Notes under the pieces: model-generated | Databases searched by the model: none | The model's input: the letters and a program-made list of their open reading frames with translations, nothing else | What the model was told of the DNA's origin: nothing | In this document: positions 41,095 through 50,425 of the stretch, one piece after another | How positions within the stretch are numbered: position 1 is the first letter of the stretch | Layout of the letters: the number at the start of each line of letters is the position of its first letter | Made by a program: the position numbers and the translations under genes | NCBI RefSeq assembly: GCF_014694315.1 | Contig: NZ_JAAOXD010000001.1 | Span: forward strand, 355,697 to 419,696 | DNA: 64,000 nt | Direction of reading: 5' to 3' | DNA from: Arthrobacter ipis | GTDB taxonomy: Bacteria; Actinomycetota; Actinomycetes; Actinomycetales; Micrococcaceae

Positions 41095-42068
41095 GCCCTC
41101 CTGTACTTGTTCTGGATCGCGGCGATAACGGTGCCCGATCCGGTCATCGCGATGCTCACAGGGCGGTCCTGGCCGCGGGGGATAGCGCCGAACTGCGACG
41201 CCGGGTCAAGCTCAGAGGTCCGGTCAATGGGCGAGAGCATGACCCTGTTGACGCTGTCCCATTCGCCGTACCAGAGAACCCGGTTACTGGTCGGGTCAGA
41301 GTCCAGCTGCACCGCGTACCCTTCTGGAATTTCGAACGGCACCGTGATGCTCTTGCCGTCCACGCCGAAGGACACGGCCGTCGTCTGCCCGATCACGGTC
41401 CACGCCGGATAGGAAGCGACGTCGCCGTCGTTCGTGAACGTCGCCGTCCCGAGCGAACCACCAGGCGACAGATAGTAGATAGCGTCGTCCGGGTACCCGT
41501 AGGTAATGCGGTCCTCGGCCGTGATGTAGTAGGGCCGCATCTCGCCCTGACCCCAGGACTTCGTAACCGTCTCTCCCAGCCAGTACGGTTTGTCGGCCAG
41601 CAGGTTGATGCCGTACCTCGCCCAGCCGCGCTGCACGAAGTCGTGCGTCAGCTCGTCGTCCGCACCGCTCAGGCGGAGCGGGAGTGTCCGCCGTGCACCA
41701 TCCGGCAAGACAGCGGTCCACGTGCCTTCCAAGTCAGGGTCAAGGCTCTTCCAGAACGCCCGGTCCCGGGCCATGAAGTCCGTCGAGCCCTGATCCGAGT
41801 ACAGGTACAAAGGCCAGAACGCCGTCCGGTCCTTCACCGCCGTGCCGAGGTGACGTGATCCCGGCACGGCCGGCGAGGAACTAGACTGCCGATCAAACTC
41901 TGGCAGCAGCAGACCTCGCACGCCCGGCCGGAGAAACAGCCCGGTGGAGGGTCTTGTCAGTTCCCACTCGCTCCCGTCCCAGCCCCTCCACAGCAGTTCA
42001 ATGCCGCGCCATGGAGGGGTTGGGGGAGCCGGAGGTACATATGGCAGTGCAAAGGCGAAATTCGCCAC
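41088..42068 (-). CDS. Distal tail protein-like minor tail protein
   Basis: The 326-residue protein directly follows the tape measure gene. It contains the Dit-type layout: WRGWDGSEWELTRPSTGLFL at the start, then FWPLYLYSDQGSTDFMARDR, and a beta-sandwich C-terminal domain (FTNDGDVASYPAWTVIGQTT). It would form the ring joining tail tube to tip. Confidence 0.8.
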   Translation of the reverse strand: MANFAFALPYVPPAPPTPPWRGIELLWRGWDGSEWELTRPSTGLFLRPGVRGLLLPEFDRQSSSSPAVPGSRHLGTAVKDRTAFWPLYLYSDQGSTDFMARDRAFWKSLDPDLEGTWTAVLPDGARRTLPLRLSGADDELTHDFVQRGWARYGINLLADKPYWLGETVTKSWGQGEMRPYYITAEDRITYGYPDDAIYYLSPGGSLGTATFTNDGDVASYPAWTVIGQTTAVSFGVDGKSITVPFEIPEGYAVQLDSDPTSNRVLWYGEWDSVNRVMLSPIDRTSELDPASQFGAIPRGQDRPVSIAMTGSGTVIAAIQNKYRRAW

Positions 42069-42077
42069 ACAGACCTC

Positions 42078-45000
42078 CTATATTCCGAAGGCAGCGAACG
42101 TGTCGCGCCGCTTCGTCTCGATACGGTTTGCTACTTCGTTGGGGTCCCATCCGACGTTGCCGTGGAAGTTGATGTCTCCACGGCCGCCGGCGCCGTTGGA
42201 TCGCTCAAGCGCGAGCGTGCGAACATCGGCCCACTGCTGCGGGTTGAGGATCGCCTCAGGCTTGCCGGTCCGGTTGACGACCTGCGAGATGCCGGGAGGC
42301 AGGATGCCGCCCAGGTCGTACAGGGCCGGGTCGTGGGCAGGCTCAGGGGCACCGGTCGCGGAACCGAATCCGAGCTTGCCTTTCACCCAGTCCACGACGT
42401 TGCCGAACAGCTTCTTGCCGAAGCCGGTCACGGCATCGATCATGAAACCGGCTGCAGGGAACGCGCCCTTGATCTGGCCGACGATCTTGTCGCCTAGCCC
42501 GGTGAGCATGCCGAGCGGATCGAACCCGCCGCTGTCCTTACCGGACGGCTGGGCCGCCCCGGACAGGTAGGTGTACGGGTTGATGTCGTTCGGCCACCCG
42601 CCGTTGAAGGTGCCGAAGTGCAGGTGCGGGCCAGAGCTGAAACCGGTGTTGCCGGAATTTGCGATCTGCTGCCCGGCACGGACCATCTGGCCGACCTTCA
42701 CAGCCATCGACGACAAGTGAGCGAACCACGTCTGGATGCCCGAAGCACCATCGATGTGGACCTCATTGCCACCCCACACGCCCGGCGCCTGGACACCGGG
42801 CCCGGACCAACTAACCCGGCCCGGCTCAGTGGCGAACACCGGAGTGCCAACCGAAGCCGCAAAGTCAACGCCCTTGTGGATGCGGTTGTAACCCTGCGTC
42901 TGGACCATGCTCCGCAGCGGGTTGAGGATGCCACCCTTCGCGAAGCCCTCGCCGAACGCGGCCCGCGCCTCACGCATTGACCGGCCCGCTACAGCAGCCT
43001 TGTTCATCGCGTACAGGCGAGCCCGCTCGAAGGGGTCACGCATGACCTCCGAGACGTACACGCCCTCACCGCGACGCATCGGCACCAGCTGGTCATCACC
43101 ATTCCGCCAGGACGACTGCCCCGGCAGGATGCCGCCACGAGCGAAGCCGAGCTCCTTGTTGTGGATCGTCGGCAGGTGGTCGATTCCTGGCAGAATGTCA
43201 GCGATCTTGTTGAAGCCGCCGATGAGGCCTTCGTTGATGATTTTGTCCATAACGAAAACCACGGGGGCCTTGGCGATCGCCCGGATCTTGTCCCAGTGGG
43301 TCTTGATGAACTCAACGCCCTTTTTGAAGGCGTCCGGGATCGTCTTGAAGATCACATCGTGGAGCGCGTCGAACACGGGCTTGAGGATGTGATCCCAGAC
43401 CCACTTGATAGCGGACCCGATCCCGTCGAAGGCTGGCTTGATGATCGTCTTCCACAGCCACGTGAAGACCGGCCCCAGCGTGTTTTTGAAGATGCTGTGC
43501 CAGACATCAAAGGTTGGCTTCAGGATGTTCAGCCAGACCCAACTGATAGCCGCGCCGATACCATCAAAGGCCGGCTTGATGGCGTTCTTCCAAAGCCATG
43601 TGAATGCTGGCGCGATGACGTACCGGATGACCGATACGAGCAGCTGGAAGATGCCACGGATGACCAGCCAAGCAGCGCTGAACGCGGTCACGATCCCGTT
43701 CCAGACTGGCTTGATGATGTTCTGGTAGAGCCACGTGAACACGGCGCCCACGACGGCGAAGACCTTCTGAATGATCGGCATTGCAACGGTCTGGAACCAT
43801 GTCACCACGGCATTTATCGCGACCTGAATTCCTGCCCAGACGTTCGCGATGATGTCCTTGCCCAGCTGCGTCTGGGTGAAGAACCAGACCAGCCCGGCCA
43901 CCACAGCAGCAATAGCAGCCACGATGAGGAACACCGGGAACGCGGACGTTGCAGCGTTCAGGAGCCACTGGGCAGCGGCAGCGATGTCCGCCCTCGCCGC
44001 CCAAAGAGCCATCGCAGCCTGCGCAAAGCCCAGCACGGAGGACATCCCCGCGAGGACCAGATTGGCGGCGATGATCCCGCCGATCAGCAGCCCCAGGATG
44101 ACAGGGCTGCCAGCGATCGCGGAAAGCATCGGCTGAAGGAACGAGATCACCCCGGCGAGCCCACCAGCGAAGCCAGTCAGGAGCTCCACCAGGCTGGGGC
44201 CGATCTCGGCAACGATCGGAGCGATCGAAGTCAGCAGATCACCAAAAGCCCCAGTCAGGCCCGGCAGGAGCGGCGCTACGGCCTCAGCCCCGCGCTGCAG
44301 ACCCTCCATGAAGGTCACCAGCCCGGCGCCGAACTGCGGGTTCGACAGAGCAGTGAAGACGCCGCCGATGAGGGTACCGGCGATCTGCCCGCCGAGCTCC
44401 AAGAACCGAGACATGGCAGGGGCGCCCCGGACGAACGCGTCAGCGATCGGACCAAGAGCCTTCAACAGGCCATCCGCGCCAGTCTGAGCCCCGGAGAAGA
44501 GCGTCGCCATCGTGGTCTGGAAAACCGGGCCCTTCATGGCCGCATCGATGTCCCGTAGCCCGGCAGCGAGCCCGGACAACGTGGACACAGCTCCGCCAGC
44601 AGTAGCCGCATCATTCATCGACTGGAAGATCCCGACAACGGACTTGCCGATGGACCACAGATCCTTCAGCGACTGGATGCCGCCATCGATCCACGCCTTC
44701 AAGCTGCCGTCAGCCGCGCTCTTCTGGACGATGTCGTTGAACCACTTGGCCACGTCCGCCACCAGCTGCGCCAGGCGGGGCATGTAGTCCATGCCGACGA
44801 CGCCAAGCGTGGTGAACGCCTCCACTACCGGAGTGATGGCCGTGTTCAGGATGCCCGTAGTATCGGCAACGCCCTTCAACAGCGACTCCAGGACGCCGTT
44901 ACCGAGCGAAGACTGCACTGCGCCCATGAAGATCCGGGCGCCGGCGCCCAGTTGGGAGGCGATTGCTCCCACGCCGGTTGCCAGCTGCGGCATGATCGTG

Positions 45001-47099
45001 TTGGCCAGTCCCAGCAGGGGCGCGGCGAACCCGGTGAAGAAGTTCTCCTGCGCGATTTTCCGGATACCGCTCAGCATGTCCTTCACGGTCAGCAGGGCCC
45101 GGACAGACTCCTGCGCGGCAGGGGTCAGTGCCGCCATAGCAGCGGCTGACTTAGCACCGCCCTGCTCAGCCTGGTCGGCCTGCTGCATCTGAACCCGTTC
45201 AAGGTTCCGGTGAGCCTGCTCGACGGCCCGGGCAGAGTCCTTCTGAGCCCGCGTTGCCTCTTCGGTAGCGTCCTTGATCGACTGCTCAGCGTCCGCCACG
45301 CGGCGGGCGCCGTCCTCGGCGACCTTGGCAGCCTCCTGGTGAGCCTTCTTCTGATCCTGCACCGCGTCGGCGATAGCCTGCTGCGCGTCAGCGATCTGCC
45401 GAGCGCCGTCCTTTTGCTGTTTGATCGCCTCAGCCTGAGCCTGCTTGCGATCGTAGATCGCATCAGCCTCGGACTGCCGGGCCTTCGCGAGCTTTTCCTC
45501 GGCGGCACGAACAGCGTCGTTACCAGCCTTCGCCTCAGCCTGGGCAGACTTCTGCTCGTCACGGAGGTCCATCACGGCGGACTTGGCCTGCTGGTCAGCT
45601 GCCGCGGCCTTGGCCATGTTGTTTTCGAGCTGGGCCAGCTGCAGCTGCCCGGCCTTCGGGTCGGCCTTGGCTTTGTTGTAGGCATCCGTGGCGCGCTGGA
45701 GCGCGAGTGCCGAGTCTGTGGCCTTCAGGTTGGCGTCGCGGAGCTTCGTGCCCACCTCAGCCACGCGGGCGGCGGCCTTCTCGCGGGCCTCGACCAAAGC
45801 CTTCTGGGCGGCCACTACATCCTTGGCCGCTTCGGCTTCCCTGCGCTCCGCCATTTCAACGGCACGGGCAGCACGCTCCTGCGCCTCCGCCACATTCTCC
45901 GTCACGTCCTGCAGGGACCGCTTCGCGTCGGTCACTCGCCGGGCGGCTGCGACCTGCGCCTCCGCCGCTGACTCTTCAGCTTCCTTCACTGCGCGGATAG
46001 TGTCCTGCAGGGACTGCTTCGCAGCGGCCACTCGGCGGGCAGCGCTCTCCTGCGCCTGCGCAGCGTTCTCTTCAGCGACGGTGATCGCCATCATCGCGTC
46101 TTCGACGGCCATTGCCTGGAGCCGGGGATTGATGGTCGATACAGCACCTGCGGCGTCAACAGCCGATTTCAGAGCTTCCCCGACGCCAGCAAAAGCCGTC
46201 ACCAGCACGCCAGCGCCCGCGCCCACGGCCATCAGCCCAGCCGGGAGTAGGGCAGCTACGCCTGCGAGGGAGGACAGCGAAGCAGCGAAAGTGATCGCAT
46301 TACCGGAGGCTGACAGGAGCGAAGCGCCAGCAGCGCCTGCCGCTGGAGCGAGCATGGACAGCATTCCGGTGATCCGGAGGAACCCGGAAGCGAAGGCTTG
46401 GCCGCTGTCGGCGCCCTTCTTGGCCGCGTCGGTGGCCAGCTGCGACAGGTCGAGACGGATCCGGTCGCTGTCGCGGCGCATGTTGACGACCATCCCGGCG
46501 AGCGGGCTGTCACCACCGAATGCGTTGCGCAGCATCGTCCCGAGTCGGCCGGTCTTGCGCTCGGTGTTCTCCGATTCGTCCCCGAGACGCTTCATGTGCG
46601 TCTCAAGATCAGCCGACGCCTTGCCGGCCCTCTCGTGCGCCGCGCCGAGATCAGTCGTGGTCTTAGCGAGGTTCCGCTCGGCCGTCTCGCGACGAGTGGT
46701 GGCCTCGGCCGCCCGGGAACGGGTGACGTTGAGCTTTTCCTCGGCCGCAGCGATCTGCGACGCCTTCGCGTTCGAGTTCTCCCGGACCTCCGCCAGCTTC
46801 AGTTCAGCAACGCGCAGGTCGCCGAGAGCCTTGGACTCAGCCGAGGATGCCGTGGCAACCTTCGCCTTCGACGCCGCGACCGAATCCTCAGCCTGGCTGA
46901 CAGCCTTACCGAGCCGACCCACCTCAGCTTCAAGCCCCGCCGTCTCGGCTGCGAAGCCGGACTTCACGCCCTTACCCATGCGGGAGCCAGCCTCGCGGCC
47001 TACCTTGTCAGCAGCCGGGCCAAACTCTTTCGAGATCGTCCTCTGCGTTCCCGAGAAGATGGGCTTCACAAGGACTTCGGCGATGCCGACTACAGGCAT
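42078..47099 (-). CDS. Tape measure protein with C-terminal M23 peptidase domain
   Basis: This is the largest gene of the window, 1,673 residues. It sets tail length. The N-terminal third is heptad-rich coiled coil with near-repeats such as ARRVADAEQSI and EAQVAAARRVTDAKRSLQD. The middle has hydrophobic membrane-like stretches (about 225-300 and 960-1,080) and Trp-rich tandem units with IKPAFDGIG (about 1,119-1,237). The C-terminal M23 domain has HKGVD (His1408, Asp1412) and HLH (1492-1494), so it may cut peptidoglycan during DNA entry. Confidence 0.93.
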   Translation of the reverse strand: MPVVGIAEVLVKPIFSGTQRTISKEFGPAADKVGREAGSRMGKGVKSGFAAETAGLEAEVGRLGKAVSQAEDSVAASKAKVATASSAESKALGDLRVAELKLAEVRENSNAKASQIAAAEEKLNVTRSRAAEATTRRETAERNLAKTTTDLGAAHERAGKASADLETHMKRLGDESENTERKTGRLGTMLRNAFGGDSPLAGMVVNMRRDSDRIRLDLSQLATDAAKKGADSGQAFASGFLRITGMLSMLAPAAGAAGASLLSASGNAITFAASLSSLAGVAALLPAGLMAVGAGAGVLVTAFAGVGEALKSAVDAAGAVSTINPRLQAMAVEDAMMAITVAEENAAQAQESAARRVAAAKQSLQDTIRAVKEAEESAAEAQVAAARRVTDAKRSLQDVTENVAEAQERAARAVEMAERREAEAAKDVVAAQKALVEAREKAAARVAEVGTKLRDANLKATDSALALQRATDAYNKAKADPKAGQLQLAQLENNMAKAAAADQQAKSAVMDLRDEQKSAQAEAKAGNDAVRAAEEKLAKARQSEADAIYDRKQAQAEAIKQQKDGARQIADAQQAIADAVQDQKKAHQEAAKVAEDGARRVADAEQSIKDATEEATRAQKDSARAVEQAHRNLERVQMQQADQAEQGGAKSAAAMAALTPAAQESVRALLTVKDMLSGIRKIAQENFFTGFAAPLLGLANTIMPQLATGVGAIASQLGAGARIFMGAVQSSLGNGVLESLLKGVADTTGILNTAITPVVEAFTTLGVVGMDYMPRLAQLVADVAKWFNDIVQKSAADGSLKAWIDGGIQSLKDLWSIGKSVVGIFQSMNDAATAGGAVSTLSGLAAGLRDIDAAMKGPVFQTTMATLFSGAQTGADGLLKALGPIADAFVRGAPAMSRFLELGGQIAGTLIGGVFTALSNPQFGAGLVTFMEGLQRGAEAVAPLLPGLTGAFGDLLTSIAPIVAEIGPSLVELLTGFAGGLAGVISFLQPMLSAIAGSPVILGLLIGGIIAANLVLAGMSSVLGFAQAAMALWAARADIAAAAQWLLNAATSAFPVFLIVAAIAAVVAGLVWFFTQTQLGKDIIANVWAGIQVAINAVVTWFQTVAMPIIQKVFAVVGAVFTWLYQNIIKPVWNGIVTAFSAAWLVIRGIFQLLVSVIRYVIAPAFTWLWKNAIKPAFDGIGAAISWVWLNILKPTFDVWHSIFKNTLGPVFTWLWKTIIKPAFDGIGSAIKWVWDHILKPVFDALHDVIFKTIPDAFKKGVEFIKTHWDKIRAIAKAPVVFVMDKIINEGLIGGFNKIADILPGIDHLPTIHNKELGFARGGILPGQSSWRNGDDQLVPMRRGEGVYVSEVMRDPFERARLYAMNKAAVAGRSMREARAAFGEGFAKGGILNPLRSMVQTQGYNRIHKGVDFAASVGTPVFATEPGRVSWSGPGVQAPGVWGGNEVHIDGASGIQTWFAHLSSMAVKVGQMVRAGQQIANSGNTGFSSGPHLHFGTFNGGWPNDINPYTYLSGAAQPSGKDSGGFDPLGMLTGLGDKIVGQIKGAFPAAGFMIDAVTGFGKKLFGNVVDWVKGKLGFGSATGAPEPAHDPALYDLGGILPPGISQVVNRTGKPEAILNPQQWADVRTLALERSNGAGGRGDINFHGNVGWDPNEVANRIETKRRDTFAAFGI

Positions 47100-47119
47100 G
47101 GGGTACCTCGAATCTCTAT

Positions 47120-47895
47120 TCAGATGTCAGCGGCATCGAAACCGAACTGGCCAGCGAACGCTTCCGCCCACTGCCGGTCGAGTTCAGCTATAGCCCGGTC
47201 AATCTCCGTGCGCGGGGCGGGGAACGGCTTCTCTTCGCCTGGCTTTCCACCAGCAGCCGCCAGGGATACCTGCTTGAGTCCCTTGACCGCGTGCAGGATC
47301 TCCCGCAGTAGGTGCGCCGTCAGATCGAACTCAGCGAAAGATGGCGCCCACTCGCGATCAGACTTAGGTTGAGCGGCGATAATGGCCGCCGTCTCCGGGT
47401 CATTGACTATTGCCTCGTTGAGCCTGCAAGCGCTGGGCAGCCCGTCGATGTAATCGAGGAGGGCCACCCAGCGCCCGGCCGCATACCACTCCGCAAGGTC
47501 CACGCCGTAAACCTCCTTGAGGTCACAGCGGATCTGCGGACGGTAGCGCCCGATCAGCCCGCGGAGGCGGCGTCTTCCCCCAGGTCGCCGTATGCGTCCT
47601 CGTAGTACTTGGACGCGACCTTCACGAGACGCAGGAGCTTCACCCGGGAGAGCTTTTCGGCCCGGAGTAGCGCGGCGTCTTCCTTGCTCAGCCAGTCGTC
47701 GAGAACACCCCACGTTGAGGTGAGCTTTTCGATCCTGCTAAGCAGTTCATCAGACTCTTCAGACTCCATGGCCATGAGGTCAGGGAACGTGATGATCTTT
47801 GAGCTGGACAGTGCCACGCTGAACGGCTCAACCTCTTTGACTTCCTTGCTGAGCTTGGCGACGGAATACTGGACGGTCGGCTTGTCTACGGCCAT
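47120..47895 (-). CDS. Tail assembly chaperone, frameshift-extended (GT) product
   Basis: This is the product of -1 frameshifting from the shorter chaperone at GGGGGAA (47575-47581). After about residue 107 the reading continues as RRRLRGLIGRYRPQIRCDLK through DLAEWYAAGRWVALLDYIDG to the stop at 47120. The extension has no start codon of its own and no upstream room, but has clear coding character. The gpG/gpGT pair before the tape measure gene is conserved in long-tailed phages, where GT binds the tape measure during assembly. Confidence 0.85.
47554..47895 (-). CDS. Tail assembly chaperone, short (G) product
   Basis: The 113-residue soluble protein is acidic and helical, ends DAYGDLGEDAASAG, and lies between the major tail genes and the tape measure gene. 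GGAGG precedes the ATG at 47895. It makes up most of the product; a minority of ribosomes shift to the GT form near its end. Confidence 0.88.
   Translation of the reverse strand: MAVDKPTVQYSVAKLSKEVKEVEPFSVALSSSKIITFPDLMAMESEESDELLSRIEKLTSTWGVLDDWLSKEDAALLRAEKLSRVKLLRLVKVASKYYEDAYGDLGEDAASAG
47575..47581 (-). promoter_or_regulatory. Programmed -1 frameshift slippery site
   Basis: On the coding strand the heptamer is GGGGGAA, with zero-frame codons CTG-GGG-GAA. Slipping back one base leads to AGA-CGC-CGC and the long extension frame. It lies 22-28 nt before the zero-frame stop. The sequence type is used by tail chaperones of other actinophages, as far as I recall. Confidence 0.75.
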
Positions 47896-47923
47896 GGTGT
47901 TACCTCCGGGTGTGAGGGGTGGG

Positions 47924-48091
47924 TTACTTAGTGGTGGTCTTGGCGGATTCGGCGTCGGCCTTCTTGACCTCGGAGGTCTTGGCCTTCTGCTCGTTCCATC
48001 CCTGCGAGCGAAGCGCTGCGGTTTCGGTCGGGATAGCGGTTTCGACGGTCAGCGCGTTGCCGTCCGCCGATTCTTTGGTGAAGCGGGGCAT
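47924..48091 (-). CDS. Small phage protein between major tail protein and chaperone
   Basis: The 55-residue protein starts at the ATG at 48091 (MPRFTKESADGNALTVETAI) and ends in a Lys/Ala/Thr-rich tail (KADAESAKTTTK). It is hydrophilic and mostly unstructured. Similar short proteins with such tails sit in structural operons. Function unknown. Confidence 0.7.
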   Translation of the reverse strand: MPRFTKESADGNALTVETAIPTETAALRSQGWNEQKAKTSEVKKADAESAKTTTK

Positions 48092-48185
48092 CTCGGCTCC
48101 TACGTGAAGAGTGTCCGGGCGTGGTTAGGTACGGTGCGCGCCGCCACACCCGGAGAGCAGCGCGCACCGCGTTTAGAGGACCGGC

Positions 48186-48851
48186 TTAGGTGCCGGCAGT
48201 GAAGCCGAGGGTCGTCTTGTGGACCAAGGCGCCCGTGCCACCGATGTAGTGCTTCACAGGGACTCCGACTTCGGAGTCCGTGAACACGTCAAAGGTCAGC
48301 GGCTGCTGGACCGGGTCGCCCGTCCCCCACTTCTGGGAGTCAGTGGAGGCGAGCTTCACCGAGCCATAGCCGCGGCCCAAGATCCAGTTCTCGGCGGCAG
48401 GGCCGTCAGAACCGATGATCAGCAGCCGGTACTCGGCTCCTACGGGCAGGTCCGGTTCGTCGAAGACGATCTCGCCCGTCGTGGCCGACTGGGTGACCGC
48501 GGACAGGTCCGTGCCGTAGGTGAGCTCCAGCATGTGCTTCCGGCCAGTTTCCAGCGGCGTCATCGTGACCGTCCTGGCAACCTCGGTGATGTCCGAACGG
48601 ACAGGGGACGCGTAACCGAGCGCGGTCACGTCCTCTTTGCTGATGTCCCGGCCGAACTCGTAACCGTCCGGGGTGACGATGCCGATCGGCAGCCACCCGG
48701 CAGTCTTGAGGTCAATCAGGGTACCGGCGCCGGAGAACAGCGTGTCGGGCAGGTCCACGCTCTTCGGAGCGAGGAACGCGATCGCCTTCTGAATCTTCCG
48801 GATCAGCTCGCGTGCGTCAGAATCCTGACGGATCGTGTCGAAAGTTGGCAT
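48186..48851 (-). CDS. Major tail protein
   Basis: The 221-residue beta-rich protein stands in the canonical place, between tail terminator and tail chaperones. Blocks include WLPIGIVTPDGYEFGRDISK, TEVARTVTMTPLETGRKHML and YRLLIIGSDG, the pattern of siphovirus tail-tube subunits that polymerise as hexameric rings. AAGGGG precedes the ATG. Confidence 0.85.
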   Translation of the reverse strand: MPTFDTIRQDSDARELIRKIQKAIAFLAPKSVDLPDTLFSGAGTLIDLKTAGWLPIGIVTPDGYEFGRDISKEDVTALGYASPVRSDITEVARTVTMTPLETGRKHMLELTYGTDLSAVTQSATTGEIVFDEPDLPVGAEYRLLIIGSDGPAAENWILGRGYGSVKLASTDSQKWGTGDPVQQPLTFDVFTDSEVGVPVKHYIGGTGALVHKTTLGFTAGT

Positions 48852-48902
48852 GGCAAATAACCCCTTTCAAGGGCATGAGATTTGTTGGTCCCCGGACGGG
48901 GT

Positions 48903-49310
48903 CTAATTGATGGGCCGCATAGTGACCAGCAAAGTGGCCGTGGCCTTGTTCAAGGTGTCGGACGGGTACGGGACCTCGGAAGGGGTCACATCGGGGTCGA
49001 TGCGGTCAAGGAATCCGGAAGGCGTCTCGATGTTCTCGCCCACGATGGAAGCGCAAATCGACTCGAGTACGTCCACCGCCTGCTGCCCAGGCGCGTAAAG
49101 CTCGACCGTGGCCCGGTCCACCCGGTCCACATACCCCTGAGTGCCGCCAGTGACGTATATCAGGGCCACTGGGTAGGGCCCTTGTGGCGCCCCATACGCG
49201 TCAGCCTGCAGCTGGTAAACAGCCCGCACCGGCTTTTCCTCGTGGGTGGAGCCGTCGATCAGGTCGAACAATGCGGATCTGGCTTCGGGGAAGACCAGAC
49301 CATCGATCAT
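48903..49310 (-). CDS. Tail terminator-like protein
   Basis: The 135-residue protein (YPVALIYVTGGTQGYVDRVD, TVELYAPGQQAVDVLESICA) has the alternating alpha/beta pattern of tail-terminator proteins and precedes the major tail protein. It overlaps the gene before by ATGA. Confidence 0.72.
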   Translation of the reverse strand: MIDGLVFPEARSALFDLIDGSTHEEKPVRAVYQLQADAYGAPQGPYPVALIYVTGGTQGYVDRVDRATVELYAPGQQAVDVLESICASIVGENIETPSGFLDRIDPDVTPSEVPYPSDTLNKATATLLVTMRPIN

Positions 49311-49582
49311 TTCTTCCTCACCTTCATGGCCTCAGCTACGCGAAGCAGGATCCGGTCGCGAGAGTCTTTCCAGTGGTGGTCAACTTCACGGACCACGGCG
49401 CCGGCACGTTCCTCGTTGTTCCAACCAGCCGTGACCTTCGACGGCGCCGCCTCATAAGTGGAGTCGCCCACCGCGTTGGCGTTCCCGGCCAGCCGCTGCG
49501 CAACGTCCAACACGGCCTTGCCTACAGCATCCGATTGGCCCAGCTTCTTCAGCCCGTTGTCCAAAGGCTCGTATTTGCTCAC
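49307..49582 (-). CDS. Head-tail connector / HK97 gp10-like protein
   Basis: The 91-residue, highly helical basic protein (KAVLDVAQRLAGNANAV, HHWKDSRDRILLRVAEAMKV) is located between stopper and tail terminator. Size and place fit the gp10-like tail-completion family. ATGA overlaps occur on both sides. Confidence 0.7.
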   Translation of the reverse strand: MSKYEPLDNGLKKLGQSDAVGKAVLDVAQRLAGNANAVGDSTYEAAPSKVTAGWNNEERAGAVVREVDHHWKDSRDRILLRVAEAMKVRKK

Positions 49583-49953
49583 GCCCGCACCAGCCCAACC
49601 TCAGACCCGAACGGCCACTCGCCCGGTCGGCCGTCCACCGACCACTCACCAGCCATCCGTGCACCATCAGGCACGCGGATCCGGTCCGTGGACAGGAAAC
49701 GGAAACCCGGCCCCCGGTAGAGCACAGCCTTGCCGTCGACGACGTCAGATCGGTCCACAGGGTCAGAGGTCGCCCGGGCGCCAATCAGGCAGCCCGTGAC
49801 GGTGAGCTCCACCGGCGGCAGCGGGTTGCCTTTCGGATCCCGGCCCCCACCGCGCAGCACCGTCACGTCTGTCAGCCACGACTTCGGGAAGCCCCGAAGA
49901 GGGGACATCCCCGGCGCGTGATAATCGCCCGGATACGCGAACGCAACACCCAT
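49579..49953 (-). CDS. Head-tail stopper-like protein
   Basis: The 124-residue beta-barrel-like protein (SWLTDVTVLRGGGRDPKGNP, GKAVLYRGPGFRFLSTDRIR) matches the position and character of siphovirus stopper proteins closing the connector. It overlaps the next gene by 4 nt and starts 6 nt after the adaptor gene. Confidence 0.68.
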   Translation of the reverse strand: MGVAFAYPGDYHAPGMSPLRGFPKSWLTDVTVLRGGGRDPKGNPLPPVELTVTGCLIGARATSDPVDRSDVVDGKAVLYRGPGFRFLSTDRIRVPDGARMAGEWSVDGRPGEWPFGSEVGLVRA

Positions 49954-49959
49954 CCGGAA

Positions 49960-50367
49960 TCACCACGCCTCGAAGGACGCCGGCAAGGCGTCCGGGAACA
50001 GGTCGAACTCGAACGCGGCCCCGTCGCCCATCCCCAGCATCTGCTTGTGCAGCTTCGTCAAGTAAAGGTTTCCCTCAGGGTTGGCGAACTGCAGCGTCTG
50101 CGAGAACGGGCCAGTTTGCTGCGTCGCCTGGCTGACGCCTGCCATGTCGTCCGGAGACGACATGGACCGCTTCACCATGTCCCGTACAACAAAGTTCGGG
50201 ACAGCCGCCGAGAGCGTCTCGGCTGTGATCTCAGCGTCGACGGTGGGCTTCACGGCCCGGATGATCAGCGAAGCGTCATCAAGCCGTCGCGTGGCCGCAG
50301 TCCGTTCCGTGGAGTCCAGCGGCCGCCACCACGCCTCGAGTTCTTCAATGGTTGCGAAAGCTGCCAC
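49960..50367 (-). CDS. Head-tail adaptor (Gp19/Gp15-like)
   Basis: The 135-residue helical protein begins MAAFATIEELEAWWRPLDST and has RRLDDASLIIRAVKPTVDAE followed by FVVRDMVKRSM, the pattern of the phage Gp19/Gp15/Gp42 connector family that docks beneath the portal. Confidence 0.8.
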   Translation of the reverse strand: MAAFATIEELEAWWRPLDSTERTAATRRLDDASLIIRAVKPTVDAEITAETLSAAVPNFVVRDMVKRSMSSPDDMAGVSQATQQTGPFSQTLQFANPEGNLYLTKLHKQMLGMGDGAAFEFDLFPDALPASFEAW

Positions 50368-50387
50368 TGTGGCCTCCTGCCGGGGCT

Positions 50388-50418
50388 AAGGCGGGCCGCC
50401 ACGGGGACGACCCGCCTT
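50388..50418 (-). terminator. Hairpin between the capsid and connector genes
   Basis: AAGGCGGG (50388-50395) pairs with CCCGCCTT (50411-50418) with a GC-rich loop, between the 50-residue protein and the adaptor gene. It has no U-tract. It may attenuate transcription or protect mRNA ends so that capsid is made in excess. Confidence 0.5.
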
Positions 50419-50425
50419 GACGGGG

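Noticed and set aside
42700..47099. Repeats in the tape measure gene as a CRISPR or DNA repeat array
   Set aside because: The similarity is at protein level, imperfect in DNA, and there is no regular spacer structure. No CRISPR array is seen anywhere in the window.
45688..47193. 501-codon and 465-codon open frames (also 43161-44558) opposite the tape measure gene
   Set aside because: They are shadows of the repetitive, GC-rich tape measure reading frame, with Ser/Arg-rich nonsense composition.
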